In this document: piece by piece, positions 9,208-16,829 of the stretch | Numbering within the stretch: position 1 is the stretch's first letter | Layout of the letters: each line of letters begins with the position of its first letter | NCBI GenBank assembly: GCA_040768665.1 | Contig: JAXGMN010000044.1 | Span: forward strand, 1-64,000 | Reading direction: 5' to 3' | DNA: 64,000 bases | DNA from: JABWBD01 sp040768665 | GTDB lineage: Bacteria > Planctomycetota > Planctomycetia > Pirellulales > Thermoguttaceae | Notes under the pieces: generated by a model | Database searches by the model: none | Told to the model about the DNA's origin: nothing | Seen by the model: the letters and a program-made list of their open reading frames with translations, nothing else | Position numbers and translations under genes: made by a program

Positions 9208-9387
9208 GCTAGCACCAAACGGTTTTTCCGGCTGTTGGCATTTACTTTCGGATGTCGCGAATGCCCGCGGCTTGTCCGCGGGATGGTTACGTTCTCTGCT
9301 ACATACGCCACGATCGCCACTATCCTTTATAAAAGCGTGCCGTGTCAAAACGGACACTTCCAGTCGAAAATACCGTTTGGTGCTAGC
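9208..9387. mobile_element. MITE-like element with 16-bp perfect terminal inverted repeats
   Basis: GCTAGCACCAAACGGT at 9208-9223 is repeated exactly, inverted, at 9372-9387, and similarity continues for about seven more bases on each side. The 180-bp interior has no reading frame but contains a perfect hairpin (CCCGCGG-CTTGT-CCGCGGG, 9264-9282). The size, terminal repeats and position at the breakpoint of a decayed gene fit a miniature non-autonomous element. No clear target-site duplication is visible, and no related transposase is in the window. A structured RNA gene is the alternative. Confidence 0.6.
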
Positions 9388-9544
9388 GACGAACCTTCGG
9401 CTTCCACGTACTTTGGGGGAGATGGGTTGATATATGCCAATTCATTGATGCAATTACAATAGGTTTCGAGTGGATACGTGGGCACGTCGGGTCGCATTCC
9501 CCGACACGGAGGATAAAGGGCCAAATTCCGCCGGAACATCGCTC

Positions 9545-9686
9545 ATGGCACCACTTGCCGATCCGTACGATCTGCGCATCATGATCGGCGGCCATCGACT
9601 TTATATCGAAACTCGGCTGATGTATGACGATCTGGCGGATCCCTGACGATCCGACGATTTTGATTGCCAACGTCCACGACGCATGA
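9545..9686 (+). pseudogene. Frameshifted small gene, possible DUF4258-type toxin remnant
   Basis: From ATG 9545 the frame reads YDLRIMIGGHRLYIETRL and stops early. If one base near 9644 is removed, the reading continues as DDPTILIANVHDA and stops at 9684-9686. The continuation has codon use and sense consistent with one original gene. The pattern of a short basic beta-rich protein ending in an ILIxNVHD-like motif suggests a DUF4258-type toxin, but this rests on motif memory only. The 157 bases between the MITE-like element and this frame show no gene. Confidence 0.4.
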
Positions 9687-9695
9687 GAGATTACC

Positions 9696-9824
9696 ATGGC
9701 AGACCAGAACGCCAATAAAGACAAACCGTTCCCATGGCGGTGCCCTGGAGCAGTCGACCTCCACTGTGCTACAACGGAATGTGTCGGGAGGATTCCGCAG
9801 GCGACGACGAGGACCAGGAAGTGA
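9696..9824 (+). pseudogene. Possible remnant of zinc-finger (MqsA/YgiT-type) antitoxin
   Basis: ATG 9696 opens a 42-codon frame beginning MADQNANKDKPFPWRCPG and containing three cysteines. The start resembles short YgiT/MqsA-type zinc-finger antitoxins that follow small toxins, but the second half does not continue as a plausible zinc finger, so it looks truncated or frameshifted. It starts nine bases after the end of the toxin-like remnant. Its TGA overlaps the GTG chosen as start of the exonuclease gene (GTGA). Confidence 0.35.
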
Positions 9825-10663
9825 CCATTCCCACCAGTCTACGCTTGTCCGAAATGGAGTTCACCGCCTTTGATCTGGAGACGACGGGCCTGAGTTGCCG
9901 ATCCTGCCGGATCGTGGAGTTCGGGGCCGTGCGATTCCGGCTGGACGGCACCGAGATCGCGTGCATGGAGCAGTTGGTGGACCCCGGCTGCCCCATCCCC
10001 GCGATGGTGACCGGCATCCACGGGATCACCGATGCGATGGTCAAGGGAATGCCGACGGTTGCGGCGACATTGCCGCGGTTTCACGACTTTCTGGGTAGGC
10101 CCGAAACGCTGCTGATGGCCCACAATGCTGCGTTCGACATCCGATTCCTGGACGCGGCGTTCACCCGGTCGAAGGCGGATCTTCCTGTGCATGCCGTTCT
10201 CGATACGCTGCGTCTGGCACGCCGATGCGTGCACGGTTTAAGCAATCGCCGGTTGCAGACGCTGGCCGTCCATTTCGGTTTGGCCGATCGCGAGGACCAT
10301 CGGGCCCTGTCCGATGCGAGGCTGGCCATGCGGCTCTTTCTGGCGATCCTGCGGGACCGGGAAGATTTGCGAACGGTACAAGATCTTTTCAAACTCGCGA
10401 AACCGATGAGTTTCGTGAACAGGACTGCCGCCCCACTACCCGTGACCGCTCTGACAGCGGAACTGATCCCGGCCATTCGGGAGCAACGGACCGTGGTCAT
10501 GATCTACTCGGGCGGCAGCGGGGGAGCCTCGCCAAGACGCGTGACGCCGCTATCATTGGTGCGGGTTGGCGGGCGGCCCTACATGGTTGCCGTGTGTCAC
10601 CTCGAGGGAATTGAGAAGACTTATCGGCTTGACCGGATCGTGAAACTTCGAGTGGAGGAGTAA
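9821..10663 (+). CDS. DnaQ-like 3'-5' exonuclease fused to a C-terminal WYL domain
   Basis: The protein is 280 aa from GTG 9821, which has GAGG eight bases upstream; ATG 9779 or 9734 would extend it with low-complexity sequence. Residues about 15-185 are a DEDDh exonuclease: FDLETTG (D, E), AHNAAFDIRFLD (D), DHRALSDA (H, D). This is the fold of the DNA polymerase III epsilon proofreading subunit. The last 65 residues (IREQRTVVMIYSGGSGGASP, then TPLSLVRVGGRPYMVAVCHL and RLDRIVKLRV) match a WYL domain, a nucleic-acid/ligand-sensing module found in regulators of CRISPR, phage-defence and DNA-damage genes. There is no HTH. The role could be ligand-controlled DNA or RNA processing. All five exonuclease residues are present. 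Confidence 0.85.
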   Translation: MTIPTSLRLSEMEFTAFDLETTGLSCRSCRIVEFGAVRFRLDGTEIACMEQLVDPGCPIPAMVTGIHGITDAMVKGMPTVAATLPRFHDFLGRPETLLMAHNAAFDIRFLDAAFTRSKADLPVHAVLDTLRLARRCVHGLSNRRLQTLAVHFGLADREDHRALSDARLAMRLFLAILRDREDLRTVQDLFKLAKPMSFVNRTAAPLPVTALTAELIPAIREQRTVVMIYSGGSGGASPRRVTPLSLVRVGGRPYMVAVCHLEGIEKTYRLDRIVKLRVEE

Positions 10664-10735
10664 GAGCCTGTCCCAAAACCGCCGGGGACTGGCTCATTTT
10701 GCGGAGTCTTCGGAGCAAAATGTGCTTGTCTTCCG
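10661..10735. repeat. Dispersed hairpin repeat, family B, copy 1
   Basis: The sequence TAAGAGCCTGTCC, then GGGGACTGGCTCATTTTG and GGAGCAAAATGTGC, recurs at 32231 with about 85 percent identity. CATTTTGC and GCAAAATG form the hairpin stem. The copy begins with the TAA stop codon of the exonuclease-WYL gene, so the repeat supplies that stop. Confidence 0.75.
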
Positions 10736-11091
10736 CCCGCAGGATACCACCGGGGGACGGCCACTGACAGAACCCGCCGGCGGATACCCTGCCTGGGAGA
10801 GGAACATCCTGTCTCTGCCATGGCAGAACCGGCAGTCCAGGCAGGTTCCACAGCGTCAAGCCTGGGAATCCCATGGACTTCCACGAGAGTCCCAACTCGC
10901 GAATTCGCTCCCTCGGTCGGCACATGCCTGGTCATGGCTGACATCGCTTGCCGATTTGATCTTCCTGAGCCACCTGGCTAACATGCGTAGACTGTGGCGG
11001 CGGCAAAGCATCCCACATCTTCGAGCAGCGTCTGGAAGGATCGCAAGGTCGTCTCTTAACTAAATCCATTCCCTTTTGAAAGGAAATATCC
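10736..11091. other. Gene-free stretch
   Basis: No reading frame here has coding character. The stretch ends with GAAAGGAAAT, a good ribosome site for the ceramidase-like gene at 11092. I see no clear promoter or terminator. Confidence 0.6.
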
Positions 11092-12558
11092 ATGAAAACC
11101 TCTTTACTTCGCGCCGCGCTGACAGCGGTTTTCGGCGGTTTATTGGTCGGCCTCGTGTTGCCGGCACCGTTATGCCGTGCGGAATTCGAGGTCGGAGCCG
11201 CGTCGGTTGACATGACGCCCACAAAGGCGGTGGCCCTCTGGGGGCAATTCGGCCTGCGGCTTTCGACCACGCCCGACACGCCGCTGACAGCCAACGTGGT
11301 CGCACTCGAGTCCGGCGATGTGCAGACCACCTTGGTCTCGCTGGACCTCCTGCAATTGCCGGAAGTGTTCGTCCAGGCGATCCGCGACGCGGTGACCAAG
11401 AAGGATGCTTCGATTGACGTTCAACGCATCGTCCTCACCGCAACGCACACGCACACCGCCCCCGTCCTCCGCCCGGGGACGCCGGGCATTCCGGTCAACG
11501 ACCAAACCATGACGGTCGAAGAGACGATCGCCTACCTGGCCGACAGAATCAGCGACGGCATCGTGGCGGCCTGGAAGGATCTTGCGCCGGGAAAGATGTC
11601 GTATGGGCTGGACCGGAACAGCATCGGCTTCAGTCGCCGGGTGGTCTATGCCGACGGCACGGCGCGGATGTACGGCAACACGAACCGGGAGGACTTCGTC
11701 CATCTGGAAGGCATGGACGACGATGACGTCGGCTCCATCTTCTTCTACGATCGGCAGGACAACCTGAAGGCGATCGCGGTCAACGTGGCCTGCCCGGCCC
11801 AGGCGGTCGAAGGCCAGTCCTCGATCAACGCGGACTTCTGGCTTCCGGTTCGCGACCGCCTCAAGGCTCGCTACGGCGACCGGCTCGTCGTGCTGGGCTG
11901 GGGGGCCGCGGCCGGAGACATGTCTCCACGGCCGCTTCTGCACAAGGCCGCCAATGCGCGGATGCGCGATCTGCGCGGCGTCAACGAAATGCAGGAGCTG
12001 GCCCGGCGAATCGATCTTTCCATCAGCCAGACGTTCGACACGGTCCGGAAGGAGAAGTCGGCCGACCCGGTTCTCCGCCACGTGGTAGTAACGCTGCAAT
12101 TGCCCTTGAACAAGATTTCCGAATCCCAGTACCAGGAAGCACTCGCCGCGTATCACAACGTGATGGCGCAGGTCGAAAAGGACCCGGGCTGCGCGGGCCG
12201 CGTCGCCTTCATGGCCCGAGACTGGCACCACGGAGTGGTGAAACGGTACGAGCAGTTGCGGAAGGATCCGAACGCGACGCATCCCGTCGAAATTCACGTC
12301 GTGCGGCTCGGCGATCTGGTCGTCTGCTCCAATCCTTTCGAGCTGTTCTGCGAATACGGAATCCGCATCAAGGCCCGGTCGAAAGCGACGCAGACGTTCA
12401 TCCTTCAGATGTCCGGCTTTGGCAGCTACCTGCCGACCGAGCGGGCCCAGGCCGGCGGGCATTATTCGGCCGTCCCGCAGAGCAACGTCATCGGTCCGGA
12501 AGGCGGGCAGATCCTGGTCGACAGGACCGTGGAAATCATTGACGAGTTATGGAGGTAA
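11092..12558 (+). CDS. Secreted neutral/alkaline ceramidase-like protein
   Basis: This 488-aa protein has a signal peptide (LTAVFGGLLVGLVLPAPLCRA) and the N-terminal neutral/alkaline non-lysosomal ceramidase-like domain. Family landmarks are ASVDMTPTKAVALWGQFG at the start of the mature protein, VLTATHTHTAP (putative zinc-binding histidines), and WGAAAGDMSPRP, which occupies the position of the nucleophile/zinc region. True ceramidases hydrolyse the amide of ceramide. In planctomycetes many such single-domain relatives have unknown substrates, and the C-terminal immunoglobulin-like domain is missing here. A GAAAGGAAAT ribosome site precedes the ATG. It converges with the sialidase-like gene ending at 12587. 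A second member lies at 40670-42253. Confidence 0.82.
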   Translation: MKTSLLRAALTAVFGGLLVGLVLPAPLCRAEFEVGAASVDMTPTKAVALWGQFGLRLSTTPDTPLTANVVALESGDVQTTLVSLDLLQLPEVFVQAIRDAVTKKDASIDVQRIVLTATHTHTAPVLRPGTPGIPVNDQTMTVEETIAYLADRISDGIVAAWKDLAPGKMSYGLDRNSIGFSRRVVYADGTARMYGNTNREDFVHLEGMDDDDVGSIFFYDRQDNLKAIAVNVACPAQAVEGQSSINADFWLPVRDRLKARYGDRLVVLGWGAAAGDMSPRPLLHKAANARMRDLRGVNEMQELARRIDLSISQTFDTVRKEKSADPVLRHVVVTLQLPLNKISESQYQEALAAYHNVMAQVEKDPGCAGRVAFMARDWHHGVVKRYEQLRKDPNATHPVEIHVVRLGDLVVCSNPFELFCEYGIRIKARSKATQTFILQMSGFGSYLPTERAQAGGHYSAVPQSNVIGPEGGQILVDRTVEIIDELWR

Positions 12559-12586
12559 ACGGAGAGCTGCCGGGCCCAAAATATGC

Positions 12587-13702
12587 CTACCCGGCGACTT
12601 GGAATCGATACCACCGGATCACGCTGACGCAGTCCTCGTAACACCAGAATGCGACCATCAGACTTCCATCCGGCAGCGCAAGGACACTGGGCGCCCCGAA
12701 TCGAAGAGCGTGGAAGTTCTCCACCATCGAGCGGTCGGTGATCGTTCGGCCGACCGCACTTTGGTGCCCCCATAAGGGCTCCGCACCGAGATTCACCCAG
12801 CGATCGCCGTCAAGGCGGCCGAGATTGGCCCACAGGCCCGGCTGATCGGTTCGCCGGTAAACGCACAACACGCGGCCGTCGTCGAGCGCCAGCGGCGTCA
12901 TGGTCTGGCCGCAAATGTCCAGCGAAGCCGGAGCGGTCCACGTCGCCCCGCCGTCGTGACTCACCGCGTATTGGTTGGGCCGGTCGACCCCGATCTGTTC
13001 ATCGTAACACCACGCGACCGCCAGCAGCCGGCCGTCCGGCAATTCGATGATCTTCGATTCCCAGAAGATCAGATTGCCGCCCGGATTGGCAAAGGCATCC
13101 ATCCACACAGGCCAAGAGAGACCGGCGTCGTCGGATACCAATGCACCGGTGCGGTTGCCGTTCGGAAGCCGCCCGTCCCAGTCCCGCCACGTCGAGGTTG
13201 GCCACAACCAACGGCCGTCGCTGAGAACGGTTACCGGGGCACACAGCTCGAACGATGGGCCTTCCAGCGGCGGCTCGATCGGTTGGGGCTCGCTCCAACT
13301 CCGGCCGCCGTCTGTCGACCACAGCAACAAGACCTCCACCGGCACGAACCCCAGCGTCGCCGGGTTCGCCAAGCCTTCCTCGGGATGCTCGCTGCGATCG
13401 TGACGGACCACCACGGCGACCAGACGGCCGTCCGGCAGAGCGGTGAGGCGGGCGGCGTCCGTCGTCAGCCGGCCGGGCGTTTCCGGGCACAGTCGACCTA
13501 GGGGCTGCCATGACAGCCCGCCGTCCTCGGATCGAGCTACGTGAACATGCAGGTCCGTCGCTTCAAATGCCTGCCCCAGTACATACAATGCCACCAGGTC
13601 ACCGCCGCTCCGAGCAACCACCGAGGGAAAGTACGCGTGTCGACTCACCACGTGCGGCTTTGCGTTTCGGTAGATCAGCCCCGTCTGAATGTTCTCTAGC
13701 AT
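12587..13702 (-). CDS. Sialidase-like (BNR/Asp-box) beta-propeller protein
   Basis: The protein is 371 aa from the ATG at 13702 (MLENIQTGLIYRNAKP). The longer frame continues into the palindromic repeat at 13716-13934 and is not credible. Four Asp-box motifs are visible: SEDGGLSWQ, STDGGRSWS, SDDAGLSWP and SHDGGATWT, spaced as in six-bladed sialidase propellers. There is no signal peptide, so it appears cytoplasmic. Sialidases remove terminal sialic acids, but many planctomycete relatives lack proof of activity and I cannot assign the arginine triad. Together with the MFS transporter upstream (13997-15388) and the second sialidase-like gene at 15555, it suggests uptake and use of an unknown glycoside or acid sugar. 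Confidence 0.82.
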   Translation of the reverse strand: MLENIQTGLIYRNAKPHVVSRHAYFPSVVARSGGDLVALYVLGQAFEATDLHVHVARSEDGGLSWQPLGRLCPETPGRLTTDAARLTALPDGRLVAVVVRHDRSEHPEEGLANPATLGFVPVEVLLLWSTDGGRSWSEPQPIEPPLEGPSFELCAPVTVLSDGRWLWPTSTWRDWDGRLPNGNRTGALVSDDAGLSWPVWMDAFANPGGNLIFWESKIIELPDGRLLAVAWCYDEQIGVDRPNQYAVSHDGGATWTAPASLDICGQTMTPLALDDGRVLCVYRRTDQPGLWANLGRLDGDRWVNLGAEPLWGHQSAVGRTITDRSMVENFHALRFGAPSVLALPDGSLMVAFWCYEDCVSVIRWYRFQVAG

Positions 13703-13715
13703 CGGGAAATACCTT

Positions 13716-13934
13716 CTCAAACTGTAAACGCCACCACCGACCCCGCGTCGGTGGGGCGATGTTTGGCAACTACAAACCGCACCCCACAGACCGTTCCGTG
13801 ATTTCGCTTTCTCCGTTCGGCCCGAAGGGGCCGAACGGAGAAAGCGAATCCTGGAACGGGGGTTTTCGCGGCGTTTGTAGTTGCCAAACATCGCCCCACC
13901 GGGATAAACCCGGTGGTGGCGTTTACGTTTGAGA
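13716..13934. mobile_element. 219-bp palindromic element, family C, complete copy
   Basis: The left arm starts CTCAAACTGTAAACGCCACC and runs through GATGTTTGGCAACTACAAAC. The right arm is its inverse, ending GGTGGCGTTTACGTTTGAG. The centre is a perfect hairpin around GCTTTCTCCGTTCGGCCC. ACCTT directly precedes the left end and AACCTT follows the right end, like a target-site duplication. A shorter copy is at 24236. It lies between a divergent-like pair of minus-strand genes, immediately upstream of the sialidase-like ATG, so it may carry or interrupt that gene's promoter. Confidence 0.75.
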
Positions 13935-13996
13935 ACCTTCCGCTTGAACGTTTACGATCATCCTTGCTGACAGGCCTTGGATAGAACGGCAGCCGT

Positions 13997-15388
13997 TCAT
14001 GCGCCAGTCTCCATCGGCTCCTGCGGTTCCTCTCCGGGTGAATCGCGACGGGCGAGTCCCGGTGAAGGCGTGTCGGGCAAGGCCGCGGCCACGAGCATGA
14101 GAGCCGCCGCGAGAATTACCGATGCAACGATAAAGCTGGTCCGCAGTCCGAACAACTCCGCGATGACTCCAAACCCGCCGCCACCAAAGCCGACGGCGAA
14201 TGTCAGCAGGGTCGTGTAGGCCACGTTCTCCCGGATGCGACTGGGTGCCGAGCACGTCACGATGTAGTTCGGAAAGTAGACCCCAAACAGTTCGCCTGCC
14301 CCGAGCAGTCCGAAGCTCAGCAGGTACCACCTGCCCGGAACGGTCAGAGCCCACAGCACACCGAGCAGGCAAACGCCGGTCGTCACCAGCAGTCCCGCCT
14401 TGGGGTGCGTTCGTGTGACGATCCACCCCAAAGCGAAGCCGGCCACGATCTTGAACGAGAATCGCAGCACCATCTGCAAGCCCGAATACGTCTCGGGCAG
14501 CTCCCCGGTTACATCGCGAATGTACAGGGAGAGGTTGGGCAGGATCATGTTGCCGCCGATGTACGTAAGCAGGTAGGCCGTCGCGGTAACCATGATGAGC
14601 GGATGCGTTGCGTATTGCTTGATCCCACCCCAGATACTGGCAACCCTCGATACGGTTTCGGGTTCGGGGCTCGCCGGGGGCAGCACGGCAAGCGATCCCA
14701 GCAGTGCTGCCAGGAACATCGCCGGCACCGTGGCTCCGTACAGAATCACGTAAGGCCAAGGCTCGGGAATCGTCGGCACGTGGACGAGGTCGAGGAAGTT
14801 GCCGCTGAGCAGGAGCTGCGACAGGAATGATCCGAACACCGCCAGCGCCGGCCCCACGCCGTAACACCAACCCAGGGTCGTGGCGCGGCGGCCGGCCGTC
14901 ATGCCGCGCCCGGCCAGCTCCCACAGGCATACGAAACTGACGCTGTTCGTTGCGCCGGTAACGCCGGCGTGGACGATGATCGCCGCGACGATCCACTCCC
15001 GGGAGGCGAGCTGGAACATCACGGCCACCAGCGCGCCGGCGACGCCGAGCAGGAAAAACGAAAGGACCAAGAGCGGTTTGAAGAACCGCTCCGAGGAGAA
15101 TAGCCACGCCACGAGCACCGGCGTGGGCATCAGCCACATGTAGGCCGCCTGCGGAAGGTTGGCCACCGTGTCGCCGGCCCCGAAGGTGTTGCAGATCGCA
15201 GCCTGGACGATCCCGACGTAGAGCACCGGCGCCACAAGATAGACCAGGCCCCAGCAAGTGATGAAGATCAGGCCGTTTCTGAGTTGGTCGCGATCGGAAA
15301 GGGGGCATTCCGAGGCCACTGTCTTCGGGCGAGTTCCGCTCGCGCCGGCGTCGCCGTCTCGCTCGCCATCGGTCGGGCTCAAGTTCAT
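13997..15388 (-). CDS. Major facilitator superfamily transporter
   Basis: This 463-aa protein has about twelve hydrophobic segments, with hydrophilic tails of 38 residues at the N-terminus and 30 at the C-terminus. It fits the MFS by length and topology, including a basic cytoplasmic loop between the two halves. The substrate cannot be deduced. It is flanked on the same strand by two sialidase-like genes, so a sugar or sugar-acid substrate is a reasonable guess. The initiating ATG is followed by an acidic, disordered stretch (SPTDGERDGDAGASG). Confidence 0.82.
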   Translation of the reverse strand: MNLSPTDGERDGDAGASGTRPKTVASECPLSDRDQLRNGLIFITCWGLVYLVAPVLYVGIVQAAICNTFGAGDTVANLPQAAYMWLMPTPVLVAWLFSSERFFKPLLVLSFFLLGVAGALVAVMFQLASREWIVAAIIVHAGVTGATNSVSFVCLWELAGRGMTAGRRATTLGWCYGVGPALAVFGSFLSQLLLSGNFLDLVHVPTIPEPWPYVILYGATVPAMFLAALLGSLAVLPPASPEPETVSRVASIWGGIKQYATHPLIMVTATAYLLTYIGGNMILPNLSLYIRDVTGELPETYSGLQMVLRFSFKIVAGFALGWIVTRTHPKAGLLVTTGVCLLGVLWALTVPGRWYLLSFGLLGAGELFGVYFPNYIVTCSAPSRIRENVAYTTLLTFAVGFGGGGFGVIAELFGLRTSFIVASVILAAALMLVAAALPDTPSPGLARRDSPGEEPQEPMETGA

Positions 15389-15554
15389 CGATCACCTCGC
15401 GCCTGTGACCGCCGGCCCCGAAAAGTAACGGACAAGGAATCCCCACGCACGAAGATCCTATCTTGCCGCCGGTTGCGCCGTCAATACTGCGGTAGTTGCT
15501 CCATCCACGGCCGGACACAGGCTTACTGTAAGAGGATTGCATTACCGGTGGCGT

Positions 15555-16649
15555 TCACAAAGTCAACCGGACCCAGTTGATTTTCATGGACGATGCAGTG
15601 CCCTCGTAGTAGACCACCATTACGTTGCCATCCGGCAGGGGCTCTGCGAAAGGCAACCCGTAGTTCCATACGCTCATCTCAGCCAGCAGTTCTCCCGTGT
15701 TTCCTTCCACCGCAGCCGTCCTGGAAATGCCGGGCTGGAACTCGTAGAGAATACATTCGGTCTCGGGAAGAAGAGGAGCATCGTTTCGCACCGCGAGCCG
15801 GGCCCGAATCGACCGCGACTGGAAACGGTCGACCCAGGCGACGACCAATCGACCGTCCGGCAGTATCGCCGGGCGTGACGGCTGATCGGCGAACCCAAGG
15901 TCCTCCGGAGTCGTCCAGGTGATTCCCTCATCGCTGCTGAGGCGCCGCTGTACGTTGAGATAGCGTGCGGTCAGCCGGTCGTAGGTCCAAGTGAACGTGA
16001 CCAGGCGGCCATCCGCGCAAACAGCAGCTCGCTGATCCCAGTGAAAGATGCGTGCCGTCGGATCCTGGCAGACCGTCACGGGTGTCCCCCATGTTCGCCC
16101 GAGGTCGTCGGAGTAAGCATAGACAACGCGTTGAAACCACTCGGAACCGTCCTCGTAGTTCTTGTTGGTCTCGATACTTACGGCCAGCCTTCCACTGGGT
16201 AGCCGAAGGACCGGGCTCGTTAAACTCGGCGGGCCGAGCTCGCGCGGGAACGGCAGCACGCGCCACGGAGTCCACGTCTTGCCGAGGTCGTGCGAATCGG
16301 CAAGGAGGATTCTCATCGGCAGACAGCCTTCGGTGCGATCGTTGAACAGCGGCTTGCCGGGATAGGCTTCGCGATCGACCCACAGTGCCGCGGCGATCAG
16401 GTGCTCCTCGGCCAGGAGCGTTACGTAGGCCACCTTCAGCGATCCTCGGGTGCCGTCGACTACCGCGCTAAACGGCGTGACCGGGTCGCCCCATGTTCGT
16501 CCACCATCCTGGGAGCGACGCACTTCGATGGTCTCGTCGTCGGAGTCCTTGGTCGTTCCGATCCGGTACGTGGCCAGAATGGTGCCGTCTCGAAGAGCCG
16601 TGACCGTGGGAAACGTCGAAACAGCCGCGGGCCGAACCCGGATCGCCAC
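15555..16649 (-). CDS. Sialidase-like (BNR) protein, N-terminus possibly frameshifted
   Basis: The frame encodes 364 aa starting at a GTG (AIRVRPAAVSTFPTV) directly after an in-frame stop. Asp-box motifs occur at SQDGGRTWG, SHDLGKTWTP, SDDLGRTWG and SDEGITWT. An ATG at 16680 in another frame reads MRISGRGILNCGDPGSAR. Removing one G at 16625-16626 joins this to AVSTFPTVTALRDG, giving a more natural N-terminus. The gene may therefore start at 16680 with a one-base indel that is either genuine or a sequencing error. There is no signal peptide. It lies downstream of the MttB-like gene and upstream of the MFS gene on the same strand. Confidence 0.78.
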   Translation of the reverse strand: MAIRVRPAAVSTFPTVTALRDGTILATYRIGTTKDSDDETIEVRRSQDGGRTWGDPVTPFSAVVDGTRGSLKVAYVTLLAEEHLIAAALWVDREAYPGKPLFNDRTEGCLPMRILLADSHDLGKTWTPWRVLPFPRELGPPSLTSPVLRLPSGRLAVSIETNKNYEDGSEWFQRVVYAYSDDLGRTWGTPVTVCQDPTARIFHWDQRAAVCADGRLVTFTWTYDRLTARYLNVQRRLSSDEGITWTTPEDLGFADQPSRPAILPDGRLVVAWVDRFQSRSIRARLAVRNDAPLLPETECILYEFQPGISRTAAVEGNTGELLAEMSVWNYGLPFAEPLPDGNVMVVYYEGTASSMKINWVRLTL

Positions 16650-16742
16650 AGTTCAGGATCCCCCGGCCGCTGATTCTCATGACCGTTCTCCGACCGCGCG
16701 GCCCCGTTTGGGAGCTGCAAGAAAACAAGTTGTGCATTTTTC

Positions 16743-16800
16743 ACGTAGGGTGGATTTCAATCCACCCGGAAAACAAAGGGTGGATTGAAATCCACCCTAC
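16743..16800. repeat. Perfect 24-bp inverted repeat (hairpin)
   Basis: Two 24-bp arms, beginning CGTAGGGTGGATT and ending AATCCACCCTACG, are exact inverses around a 10-nt A-rich loop (GGAAAACAAA). Each arm is itself nearly palindromic (GGGTGGATT/AATCCACCC), so alternative folds are possible. It lies between the end of the MttB-like gene and the start of the sialidase-like gene, where it could terminate or attenuate transcription. The GTAGGGTGGATT motif resembles dispersed repeats of other bacteria. Confidence 0.85.
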
Positions 16801-16829
16801 GATTGGCCGATTGATTTTATTACTGCTAC

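Noticed and set aside
11170..12462. Minus-strand 430-codon frame opposite the ceramidase-like gene
   Set aside because: Antisense shadow; the plus-strand gene has a signal peptide, ribosome site and family motifs.
13703..13891. N-terminal extension of the sialidase-like gene into the palindrome
   Set aside because: The extension would translate half of the family C palindrome; the ATG at 13702 fits better.
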